Shown here piece after piece: positions 1 through 7,434 of a stretch of DNA of 44,916 bases (its first letter is position 1; the number at the start of each line of letters is the position of its first letter). Origin of the DNA: Streptomyces populi (GTDB lineage Bacteria; Actinomycetota; Actinomycetes; Streptomycetales; Streptomycetaceae); assembly GCF_002911015.1 (NCBI RefSeq), contig NZ_KZ626907.1, forward strand, positions 1 through 44,916. The letters are read 5' to 3'. A program made the position numbers and the translations under genes. The notes under the pieces are model-generated. The model worked only from the letters and a program-made list of their open reading frames with translations. It was not told where the DNA came from and ran no database searches.

Positions 1-227
1 TCGCCGCCGAGGGCGCCCGGGTCCGCTTCACCGACCCCCTCATCCGCGCCGCCCGCGTCACCGACGGCATCCAGGAGAGCGTGATCGACCCCCAGGACCA
101 CCCCTGGGACCTGGTCCTGATCCACACCGTCCACCCCGGCACCGACCTGACCTGGCTCGAGGACCGCGACGACGTCCTCGACGCCACCTACCGCCTCGAC
201 ACCACGGCGGCCAAGGAGACCCTGTGA
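1..227 (+). CDS. Nucleotide-sugar dehydrogenase, C-terminal part (cut by window edge)
   Basis: The reading frame is open from base 3 to TGA at 225-227 and gives about 74 residues. The sequence has the look of the C-terminal (UDP-binding) domain of the UDP-glucose/GDP-mannose dehydrogenase family: a strand leading to FTDPLI, then LVLIHTVH, a WL-EDRDDVLDAT segment matching the family's terminal V-x-DATxRL motif. These enzymes oxidise a UDP-sugar to a uronic acid with NAD+ for cell-wall or exopolysaccharide sugars. The catalytic Cys and Rossmann domain lie outside the window, so the sugar specificity cannot be judged. A perfect hairpin follows 65 bases after the stop. Confidence 0.75.
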   Translation, partial: AAEGARVRFTDPLIRAARVTDGIQESVIDPQDHPWDLVLIHTVHPGTDLTWLEDRDDVLDATYRLDTTAAKETL

Positions 228-291
228 CCGACCTGGCCCCGTAAGGGAGTCGGGGAAACCACGGGCACGCTCGAGACCGGACGGAAGGGAT

Positions 292-315
292 GCGCGACCG
301 CCGCTGCGGTCGCGC
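292..315 (+). terminator. Hairpin terminator after the sugar dehydrogenase
   Basis: GCGCGACCGC (292-301), a CGCT loop and GCGGTCGCGC (306-315) form a perfect 10-bp stem with a 4-base loop. It lacks a U tract, as is usual in Streptomyces. A run of ten G (321-330) follows closely. It probably ends transcription of the upstream gene before the convergent phosphatase-like gene. Confidence 0.7.
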
Positions 316-370
316 CGCACGGGGGGGGGGCTGACCCCGTCCGCCCCTCGGTGCGAGGCCGCCGTGCCGC

Positions 371-412
371 CGGTCCTGGTCCTGGTTCGGGTTCGGGTCC
401 GGGTCCGGGTCC
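371..412. repeat. Hexanucleotide-periodic repeat
   Basis: The stretch reads as six-base steps: GGTCCT twice, GGTTCG twice, then GGTCCG twice. It lies in the non-coding gap 228-519, downstream of the convergent phosphatase-like gene. Apart from this repeat, the hairpin and a G10 run, I see nothing in that gap. Confidence 0.7.
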
Positions 413-519
413 TCGAGCTTCCACCGTGTCCCGGAGGGACCGCTGATCCACTGATCCGCATCGGACCGGGACCCTTCCGCGAAGCGCCGGCCTCGCGGAG
501 CCGGCGCGGCGGAAGGCCT

Positions 520-1329
520 TCAGTCGCCGTGCCCGGACGGGCTCTTGACCATCGTCATCAGCAGCCGGTGGGTCTCGTCGTCGGCGGCCGCCACGAGTCC
601 GCGGCCCGCCTGCCCGATCGGGGCGCCGTCGATCCCGGTGACCACGCACCCGGCCGCCCTGCACAGGGCGATACCGGCGGCGAAGTGCACGCTCCCGGAC
701 AGGTCACCGCCGTCCGTCACGTACGCGGCACGCTTGCCCGCGGCGACCCAGGCGAGGGCCAGCGTCGTGGACACGACGCGGGGCCGGAAGTGTTCCACGA
801 AGCCGGGCCGGGCCAGCAGGTCCACGGCCCGGAAGCCGGGCGCGCCCGGGAACGGCGGGTCCAGGTTGACGTCCACGAGCCGGGTGGCGGACGTGGGCGC
901 CAGCCGGGAGTCGGCACCGTCGTGACGTACCCAGGCCTCCTCGCCGTCGGTGAAGAAGACCTCGCCGCTGAACGGATCGGCCACCGCCGCGGCGCCACCG
1001 CGCAGCGCCACGTTGACGGCCACCAGCATGTTGCCGACGGCGTAGTTCAGCGTGCCGCACAAGGGATCCACCAGCCATCGGCGCGTGGCCCCCGCCGCAC
1101 CCCGCTCCCCGCTCTCCTCACCGAGCACGGCGTCATCGGGCCGGGCTTCGTGGAGCACACCGAGGATCGCCTTCTCGGCCTCGATGTCGGCGGCGGTGGC
1201 GAAGTCCCCGCCGCCCTTGTCGACGCGGGTGAGGTGCCGGCCGTACATGGCCCGCACGACGTCCGCGCCGGCCCGGGCCGCCGCCGTCGCGACCCCGGCG
1301 TCTTCGAGTCCCGCATACGAGTCGATCAC
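520..1329 (-). CDS. Inositol-monophosphatase-family protein lacking canonical metal ligands
   Basis: A 269-residue protein with the inositol monophosphatase/FBPase fold layout. It has the GEESG motif (residues 70-74), then WLVDPLCGT (85-93) in place of the family's W-x-D-P-x-D-G-T. The second metal-binding Asp is therefore Cys91. The C-terminal W-D-x-A-A-G motif is replaced by V-H-F-A-A-G (214-219), losing a third Asp. The overall length is normal and the frame is intact. The start is GTG at 1329, six bases after a TAGGGT that could be a -10 element of a leaderless transcript. Either this is a family branch with altered chemistry or a non-catalytic homologue. Substrate unknown. Confidence 0.75.
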   Translation of the reverse strand: MIDSYAGLEDAGVATAAARAGADVVRAMYGRHLTRVDKGGGDFATAADIEAEKAILGVLHEARPDDAVLGEESGERGAAGATRRWLVDPLCGTLNYAVGNMLVAVNVALRGGAAAVADPFSGEVFFTDGEEAWVRHDGADSRLAPTSATRLVDVNLDPPFPGAPGFRAVDLLARPGFVEHFRPRVVSTTLALAWVAAGKRAAYVTDGGDLSGSVHFAAGIALCRAAGCVVTGIDGAPIGQAGRGLVAAADDETHRLLMTMVKSPSGHGD

Positions 1330-1362
1330 GTCGGCACCCTAGCGCCCGGGCCGGGCCGCCCG

Positions 1363-1386
1363 CTCCGGCTCCGGCTCCGGCTCCGG
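1363..1386. repeat. CTCCGG hexanucleotide repeat, four perfect copies
   Basis: Four tandem CTCCGG units lie upstream of the phosphatase-like gene. A related six-base repeat lies downstream of the same gene at 371-412, so the gene is bracketed by simple repeats. The unit can expand by slippage. Confidence 0.75.
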
Positions 1387-1465
1387 CGGAAGCAGGACGT
1401 CCCCTCTCCCGGCCCGAGCGTTCAAGACAGGTGCGCCGGCCGGGATCTGTGGGCCCCGGGGCCTG

Positions 1466-1488
1466 TTGTCAGTGGTCGGCGCTAGCGT
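1466..1488 (+). promoter_or_regulatory. PafBC/RecA-NDp-type DNA-damage promoter
   Basis: TTGTCAGTG (1466-1474), exactly eight bases, then TAGCGT (1483-1488). This matches the published RecA-independent actinobacterial damage promoter consensus TTGTCRGTG-N8-TANNNT, which is activated by PafBC. It points rightwards into the DUF4132-MoxR-vWA-SWIM operon, with the transcription start expected near 1495 and a leader of about 80 bases before GTG 1579. The motif match is seen directly; damage inducibility is inferred. Confidence 0.8.
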
Positions 1489-1578
1489 TCGCTGCATGGT
1501 CGCACTCGGCCCGGGACGCACTGACCTGGCCGAACTGTGCTCTCATCATGCTGTTCTTCACGCGGAAGGCTGTGGCTC

Positions 1579-2445
1579 GTGGGGTGGGTGTCGACGGGTG
1601 ACGGGTATGAAGTCGCCCTTGTGGAAGGGCGGGTGGCGGCGCGTGCCACCACGGGCCGGTCGGCGGGACGGCAGCTGAAGTCGCTCCCGCGCGCGCTCAA
1701 GGGCCACCCGGAGGTGGACCGGCTGCGACGCTTCGCCGAGTGGCTCGAGCGGCACGACGCGGCGTGTGTGGCTCAGGTCGACGCGTGGATGGTGTCGTCG
1801 CTGCCCGTGCCCACCGGGCTGCTGGCCCGGGTATGGCCCGACACGGCCTGGCAGTCCGCGCTGCGCGACCTGGTGGTGGTCGGCGACGACCCGGACGACG
1901 TGGGCTTCCTGCGCGGCGCCACCGACGCCGGCGAACTGCAATTGGTGAACCTGGACGGTGAGACGGTCCGGATCGCCCCGCGCACGGTCACGCTGCCGCA
2001 CCCGGTGCTGCTGCCCGACCTCGACGATCTGCGCGACTTCGCGGCCGAACTGGGCATGGTGCAGCGCGTCGAGCAGATCCACCGGGGGACATGGCGAAAG
2101 CCGGAGGACCTGCGCGCCAGGTCCACCGAGGTGAGGGACTTCGCCGGGGGCTCGTTCCGCTCCCGCTTCGCGCTCGCCGCGCGGGCCAGTTCGCTGGGCT
2201 ACCGCGTGTCCGGGGGTTACGCGACCACCCGGGTGCGGGACGGCGTGCGCACCGTCGAGGCCGCGGTGTGGATCGGGGAGCCGTACTGGGACGGCGGGGT
2301 CGAGACCGGTGCCCTCAACTGGCAGGACCAGGACGGCCGTGCCCTGCCGCTGGTCGAGGTGGGGCCGGTCGCCTGGTCGGAGGGGATGCGGATGGCCGCG
2401 GCGCTGTACGCCGGCCGCGTCATCGAGGAGGGCAAGAACGCATGA
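1579..2445 (+). CDS. DUF4132-type protein (YehI/MolR-like C-terminal module)
   Basis: About 288 residues from GTG 1579. This start is preferred over upstream ATG 1537 because a GGAAGG ribosome site sits ten bases before it and the product then begins MGWVSTGDGYEVAL. The body resembles the DUF4132 module: an LP-x-P-T-G-L-L-A-x-V-W-P-D segment, FLR, LVNLDGETVRI, a PHPVLLPDLDDLRDFAAELG block and a C-terminal GPVAWSEGMRMAAALYAGR. E. coli YehI carries this domain with a WGR domain; no clear WGR is visible here. It is the first gene of a five-gene operon and overlaps the next by ATGA. Probable role is substrate recognition or an adaptor for the MoxR/vWA machine; the biochemical role is unknown. Confidence 0.8.
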   Translation: MGWVSTGDGYEVALVEGRVAARATTGRSAGRQLKSLPRALKGHPEVDRLRRFAEWLERHDAACVAQVDAWMVSSLPVPTGLLARVWPDTAWQSALRDLVVVGDDPDDVGFLRGATDAGELQLVNLDGETVRIAPRTVTLPHPVLLPDLDDLRDFAAELGMVQRVEQIHRGTWRKPEDLRARSTEVRDFAGGSFRSRFALAARASSLGYRVSGGYATTRVRDGVRTVEAAVWIGEPYWDGGVETGALNWQDQDGRALPLVEVGPVAWSEGMRMAAALYAGRVIEEGKNA

Positions 2446-5400
2446 GCGGGGGGACGCAGGTGTCGTACGAGGAGCTGCTGACGGCGGGCGCGGTGCTGCC
2501 GCCCGACACGGAGGACGCCGAGGAGTCGGCGGTGCCGCTGACGGCGCGGACGTACCGCCACCCGGGCCTGGACGACCGGGTGGTGGTGCGGCTGGTCGCG
2601 GGCGAGCTGGGGACGGCGGAGGACCTGGCCGCCGGATTCCTCGGCCTGGAGCAGGACGCCGAGCCCGTCGTCGTCGGGTTCGGACCGCGCCAGTCGCTGG
2701 GCTTCCCGGAATGGGTGCTGGTGCACCACCCGAAGGACGGCCATCACGCGCTGCGCGTGGTGCCGGACCTGGAGCGGGCCGGTCGGCAGGTCAAGTCCCG
2801 CCCGAAGGCCGCGCTCGACGCCTTCGTGGAACTCGGGGAGCGGCTGGCGGCCTCGGTGCCGCACTTCCTTCCGACGTTCTACGAGCAGGCCGGGCGCATG
2901 TTCCTCGCGGAGGAGAACGCCACCTACGCGGCCCAGTTGTTCACCCGTGCCCGCAAGGCCGAGGCGGAGCACGGTCTGACGGTGCAGGAAGAGCGGCTGG
3001 ACGCCGTGTTCCTGGAGTTCGCGCTGGCCGGCGCGCTCCCGGTGAAGGTCCTCTCGGGCTACGCCAAGGAGCTGGCGGCGCGGGTGCCGGCCGAGGAGGC
3101 ACTGCGGCGCTTCATCCGCCTGTGCCTGCGCCGCACGGCGGGCGGGCTGCCGCCGTCGGTGCAGATGGCGAACGACCTGCGCAAGCTGGCCCGGGCCGCG
3201 GGCCGGGACGCGAACCTCACCGAGCAGGAGTACGTCTCCGAGCTCCTCGCCCTGCCCGCGACCCTGCGCGCGGCGGCCGGCTGGTGGAAGGGCCACCGCA
3301 CGGCGCTGATCGCCCTCGCCACGCGCGAACCGCGGGTGCGGGGCACCCTGCTCGACCTGATGCCCGCCGCGCCCGACAGCGACATGCCGGGTATGTGGCT
3401 GGAGCTGCTGGAGACCTCCGGCTGCACCGCAGGGTTGTGGGACGACTCCCTGCCCGAGGACCAGCGGCCCCAGGACGGTACCGCGGGCTGGCTGGAGCGG
3501 TTCCTGAACTACTGGCAGCGGGCCCGGTCGTGGCGTGACCCCAGCCGCATGGCCGAGCTGTATCCGCTGGTGGAGCGGACCGCGGACCGGTTGCGGACCG
3601 AACTCGCCGCTTCCGATGGCGCGTTGCGGGTCGTCCACGACCTCGACCTGATCGACCTGCTGCTGTCGCTGGACGTTCCGGTGGCCGCTCCGCGGGAGGG
3701 TGACCAGCTGCTGCTGTCGCAGTGGGCCCTGGGCGAAGGACGTCGAGACCTGTTGTCGGTGGCCGCCGACAGCCGCTTCCACGGGGCCTTCCGGCGGGGC
3801 GCGGACCGGTTCGGCGACGACGATCAGTCACGGCGGGCGATCGCGCTCCTGGCGTCGTCGCCGGGCGGCCGCCCCCTGCTCGCCGAGTGGGTGCGCGGGG
3901 TCGTACGGCGGTTCACCGCCGTGGGACTGCCGCAGTTGCCCGACGCGCTGGGCCGGCTGAAGTGGCTGCCCGCGGAGGCGCTCATGCTGGCCGAGGACGA
4001 GGTGCGCGAGGCGGCCGGCACCGATCTCGCGCCGGTGCTGGCGCGCACCCTGCGGGCGGGCCTCTTCGACGAACTCGGCTGGCCCGCCTGGGAGGACGCC
4101 GTCGCCTCGCTCGTCCCCAAGTCCGACGTGGAGGACGTGGTCGTCGCCGACGCCTGGCCCCATCTCGTCGTGGCCGGTGCCTCCCAGGCGCGGGTGATCG
4201 GCGCCGAGGGCACGCTCCTCACCCACGACCTGCGGATCCCCGCGAACAGCCACTGGGGCGATCCCGGCCTCCACCACGTGGACGGAGAGCTCCTCGTCTA
4301 CTGGAACGACCGCACCGAGGGTCTGCGCGGCTACTGGCACAACAGCCCCGACCGTCTCCTGTCCCTGGAGGGCGCCCGCAACACCCGGGGCACCCGCATG
4401 GACTGGTACCAGGGGAGCGGGCCGATCACGCTGTCGCTGCCCGGCGGCGGCCGCACGACCGGCGGCGGCGTCCTGCACGCCGGTGACACCACCCTGCCCG
4501 AGGAGCGCCAGCTGCTCTGCGACGGCGTCTCGTACTGGGTGTGGAGTGCGGCGGACGGCGGGGCGCACGACTGGTGCGAGTACGACCCGGCGACGGGCGA
4601 GCGGGGCCGTGCGAGCAGGCCCGCCTTCCTCGCCGACGCCCTGCGGGACGCCCCCGAGGGCAGCACGTTCGGCGGTGGCCGGCTGTACCCCTCGCCGACC
4701 GCAGACGCGAGGCCCGCCTCCGCGCCCGTGGACGGTCTGGTAGGTCTGCGGACGGTGAAGCTGCCCGACGGCTCCGTTCGTACCGAAGACCTGGCCGGAC
4801 ACGCCGTCACCATGCCCGCGAACGCCGGCCGGCCCTCGGCGCTCGTGGTCTTCCCCGGCGCCGAGGCCGCCACGGCCGTCGTCCGCGAGAGCTGGCGCCT
4901 CGCCCTCGTGGACGCGGACGGCGTCACCACCTCGGTGGCCAAGACCGACCGCGTTCCGGGAGCGTTCGGCGAGGGCTCGCTGCTGCTGCCGCCGGTCCAG
5001 TACTGGGAGTGCCTGACGGCCCGCGATCCCGAGGGCTCCGCGTCGCTGCGGACCATCGACCGTGACACGGCGGCGGCTCTGCTGTCCGCCGCGGGCGGCG
5101 AGGACAAGGAGGTCCTGCCCGAGGCGGTCCGTTCCCTCCTCCCCGTCACCCACGCCGCGCTGGTCGCGGGGATCGCCGGTGTCGTACGGCACGCCGCCGG
5201 TCAGCAGGCCGTCCTGGACGCGGTGGCCGCCCGGCTCACCCGTGCCCTCGACGGCGGCCCCCAGGAGGAGGGCCCGGCCGGACCGCCGGACACCGTGCTC
5301 CTCGACGCCACGAACGGTCTGAGCGGAACGACCCGCTCCTGGTGGAATCGGGACGACGAGGCCGACACCGTCTTCCGTGCCCTGCGCGAGATGAGGCGGG

Positions 5401-7346
5401 CGGCCGGGCTCTCGGACGCCCCCGCCGCCGAGGGACCGGCGGCGCTCCTCCACCTCGACGGACGACGGGTACCCGTCGGCCAGCCGCACCTGGAGACACT
5501 GCTCGACCGCGTGGCCGCCCTGGCCTTCCGGACAGCGGCCTGCACCACCCCCGAGGACCACCGCGCGGCCCTGCAGGGGCTGCTCACCGAGTTCGACGCC
5601 CTGGACCTGGTGTCGGACGCCGAGTCCTCGCGCTGGCGGCAAGTGGAGCTGCACCTGGGGGCGGGCGTGCTGCGCACCCCGTCGGGCGAGTGGCGCGAGG
5701 GCGCGTGGAACGGCGTGCTGCCCCTGGGCGGCGGGGCCTTCATCGCCGTGGTGGGACGCGTCTCGCAGGACGAGGACGGCTGCGTCTTCACCGGCTTCTT
5801 CCACGATCCGGCCGGGCGCTTCGAGACCCCGGAGCCCTACGAACTCCGGAAATCGGCCCCGCTGGGCGAGGACGGGCACCCGGGCCGGCTCGGCGCGTTC
5901 CTCGCGGAGCTGTCCGCACGCGGCCCGGCGCCCTGGTTCCCCGAGGCCGCCGAGGAGTTCGCGCGTCTGACGGGCGTCACCGACACCATGGCCCGGCTGA
6001 TCGTGGCCGGTCTGCCCCGGATCGACGTCTACGAGCGGTCGTTCCTGACCGCGCAGGCATGCGCGGCCATCGGGGTGAAGGCCGCCGCGGCGGCTGTCGC
6101 CAAGGAGGAGCTGCGCCAGGTCGATCCGGTGATCCGTGCCGAGGTCGTGGCCGCGCTGCTGCCCGCCGACCCCGCCCGGCTGTGGACCGAGGGACCGGAC
6201 CGGGCCGCCGCGGCCGAGGTCTGGAACAGCAGGCTGGGCCGACGGGCCGCCGTACCCGAGGAGCTGCTCGGCGAGGCGGTGCGCGCCTTCAAGCACGGAC
6301 AGTGGAACGTCCGTCAGGCGCTGCCCGCGGTCATCGCCCCGGCCGGTGAGCCCCGGCTCACCCGGGACCTGGAGTGGGCGGTCGAGGGTGACCGGGTCAG
6401 GTGCGTCGACAAGGACGGGGCCGGATTCGCCGGACCGGTCCTGATCGGCTTCGTCGGACTCGCCGCCTGGCTCGCCCACCGGCTCCCGGCCGGTGACCCG
6501 ATCCGTGCCGCGCTGCCCGCCGCGCTCGACGCCGTGCGCGAGAGGCTGTCCCACCCCGGGCTGATGCTCGACCTCGGGCAGTACGTCAGCATCACCGACT
6601 TCCGGAAGACGGCAGGCACGCCGACCGAGGTCGGCAAGGGGTTCGAGCGGTACGGCGCCGTCGTCCTCGCCACGCACGACGACCAGCCCTCCCCCGCCCT
6701 GCGGGTCTCCCTGCTCGACGAGGCGGGCCAGGACCCGTACCTGCCGGCGTTGCGCGTCGCCGGCCAGCGCCCCTACCACGTGGAGGTGGCCCTGCGACTG
6801 GCCCGCTCCGCCCGCTTCGAGGCCCTGCTCGCCGATCCGGGCGACCCGGTGGCCGGTGAGCGCGGCAAGGACGGCACCTGGTGGCCGCAGGACCCGACCC
6901 GCTCGGTGCCGGACCTGGTCACGGAGGCCGCCGAGGAGTACGGCCTCGGGCAGGACGCGGCGGCGCTCTATCTGATGCTGCTCGCCATGCCCGACCCGAC
7001 GGACCGGATGACGGCCCGGTGGACGGGCTGGAAGCCGGCCCGTCTCAAGGCGGCCCGTGCCGAACTCGCCGTCACCGACCTGGTGGTGGAGGCCAGCCGC
7101 ACCCGGGCCGGGCGCTCGCTGTTCCTGCCCGGCGGCTGGGTGGTGCCGAAGGCGCCGCGCGTCCCGCTGGAGCAGTGGAAGCGGCCGCTGTTCGAGGACC
7201 TGCTGTGGCGCGAGGAGGCTCTGCTCGGCGTGATCGCGCCGACCGAACCGGTCGCGGATCTCTACCGCAGGGCCTGGCGGCTGGTCCAGGAGGGCGGCGG
7301 GCCCCGGTTCGAGGAGTTCGAGGTGCGACCCGGCCGCCGCCGCTGA
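2442..7346 (+). CDS. Giant vWA-MoxR-associated protein (1,634 aa)
   Basis: Starts at ATG 2442, overlapping the previous stop (ATGA). This is the largest gene of the window and I cannot assign a catalytic domain. Residues about 130-180 (VPHFLPTFYEQAG...AAQLFTRARKAEAEHGL) look like a TPR/HEAT-type helical repeat, and long helical stretches continue to about 560. Residues about 560-880 are strand-rich with repeated aromatic/Gly motifs (HLVVAG, ELLVYWND, LLCDGVSYWVWS), consistent with a beta-propeller, as described for proteins associated with MoxR/vWA pairs. The C-terminal half returns to helix-rich sequence. No signal peptide or membrane segments, so it is cytoplasmic. It most likely acts as the large scaffold or effector partner of the downstream MoxR ATPase. 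Confidence 0.75.
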   Translation: MSGGTQVSYEELLTAGAVLPPDTEDAEESAVPLTARTYRHPGLDDRVVVRLVAGELGTAEDLAAGFLGLEQDAEPVVVGFGPRQSLGFPEWVLVHHPKDGHHALRVVPDLERAGRQVKSRPKAALDAFVELGERLAASVPHFLPTFYEQAGRMFLAEENATYAAQLFTRARKAEAEHGLTVQEERLDAVFLEFALAGALPVKVLSGYAKELAARVPAEEALRRFIRLCLRRTAGGLPPSVQMANDLRKLARAAGRDANLTEQEYVSELLALPATLRAAAGWWKGHRTALIALATREPRVRGTLLDLMPAAPDSDMPGMWLELLETSGCTAGLWDDSLPEDQRPQDGTAGWLERFLNYWQRARSWRDPSRMAELYPLVERTADRLRTELAASDGALRVVHDLDLIDLLLSLDVPVAAPREGDQLLLSQWALGEGRRDLLSVAADSRFHGAFRRGADRFGDDDQSRRAIALLASSPGGRPLLAEWVRGVVRRFTAVGLPQLPDALGRLKWLPAEALMLAEDEVREAAGTDLAPVLARTLRAGLFDELGWPAWEDAVASLVPKSDVEDVVVADAWPHLVVAGASQARVIGAEGTLLTHDLRIPANSHWGDPGLHHVDGELLVYWNDRTEGLRGYWHNSPDRLLSLEGARNTRGTRMDWYQGSGPITLSLPGGGRTTGGGVLHAGDTTLPEERQLLCDGVSYWVWSAADGGAHDWCEYDPATGERGRASRPAFLADALRDAPEGSTFGGGRLYPSPTADARPASAPVDGLVGLRTVKLPDGSVRTEDLAGHAVTMPANAGRPSALVVFPGAEAATAVVRESWRLALVDADGVTTSVAKTDRVPGAFGEGSLLLPPVQYWECLTARDPEGSASLRTIDRDTAAALLSAAGGEDKEVLPEAVRSLLPVTHAALVAGIAGVVRHAAGQQAVLDAVAARLTRALDGGPQEEGPAGPPDTVLLDATNGLSGTTRSWWNRDDEADTVFRALREMRRAAGLSDAPAAEGPAALLHLDGRRVPVGQPHLETLLDRVAALAFRTAACTTPEDHRAALQGLLTEFDALDLVSDAESSRWRQVELHLGAGVLRTPSGEWREGAWNGVLPLGGGAFIAVVGRVSQDEDGCVFTGFFHDPAGRFETPEPYELRKSAPLGEDGHPGRLGAFLAELSARGPAPWFPEAAEEFARLTGVTDTMARLIVAGLPRIDVYERSFLTAQACAAIGVKAAAAAVAKEELRQVDPVIRAEVVAALLPADPARLWTEGPDRAAAAEVWNSRLGRRAAVPEELLGEAVRAFKHGQWNVRQALPAVIAPAGEPRLTRDLEWAVEGDRVRCVDKDGAGFAGPVLIGFVGLAAWLAHRLPAGDPIRAALPAALDAVRERLSHPGLMLDLGQYVSITDFRKTAGTPTEVGKGFERYGAVVLATHDDQPSPALRVSLLDEAGQDPYLPALRVAGQRPYHVEVALRLARSARFEALLADPGDPVAGERGKDGTWWPQDPTRSVPDLVTEAAEEYGLGQDAAALYLMLLAMPDPTDRMTARWTGWKPARLKAARAELAVTDLVVEASRTRAGRSLFLPGGWVVPKAPRVPLEQWKRPLFEDLLWREEALLGVIAPTEPVADLYRRAWRLVQEGGGPRFEEFEVRPGRRR

Positions 7347-7351
7347 TCCAC

Positions 7352-7388
7352 CGCCGGGGCCCCGGCGATCTCCGGCGGGGCCCCGGCG
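7352..7388 (+). terminator. Tandem GC palindromes (attenuator or RNA processing site)
   Basis: A perfect 16-bp palindrome CGCCGGGGCCCCGGCG (7352-7367) is followed after six bases by a near copy CGGCGGGGCCCCGGCG (7373-7388). The two can fold separately or pair into one long stem. They sit in the only real gap of the operon, between the giant gene and the MoxR gene, where partial termination or transcript processing would set subunit ratios. Confidence 0.6.
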
Positions 7389-7434
7389 CTTCCTCCCCCT
7401 GACGACACACGTACCTACCGATCAAGGAACACGC

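Noticed and set aside
1537..1578. ATG 1537 as start of the DUF4132-type gene
   Set aside because: No ribosome site; the extra residues (LSSCCSSRG) are atypical; GTG 1579 has GGAAGG at good spacing.
3753..3776. TTGTCGGTG, a second DNA-damage-promoter-like -35 motif
   Set aside because: The -10 position eight bases on reads CAGCCG, not TANNNT, and it lies inside the giant coding region.
6236..6249. GGGCCGACGGGCCG, 13 of 14 match to the DevR/OsdR-like box
   Set aside because: It is inside a coding region. It shows that this GC-rich motif occurs by chance, so only upstream copies with conserved context were counted.
3828..6779. 983-codon open frame on the minus strand, antisense to the giant gene; likewise 2217-3782, 8508-12248, 9968-11962 and 17544-20468
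   Set aside because: High GC content keeps antisense frames open. Translations are Gly/Arg/Pro-rich without domains, while the plus-strand products have clear family motifs and ribosome sites.
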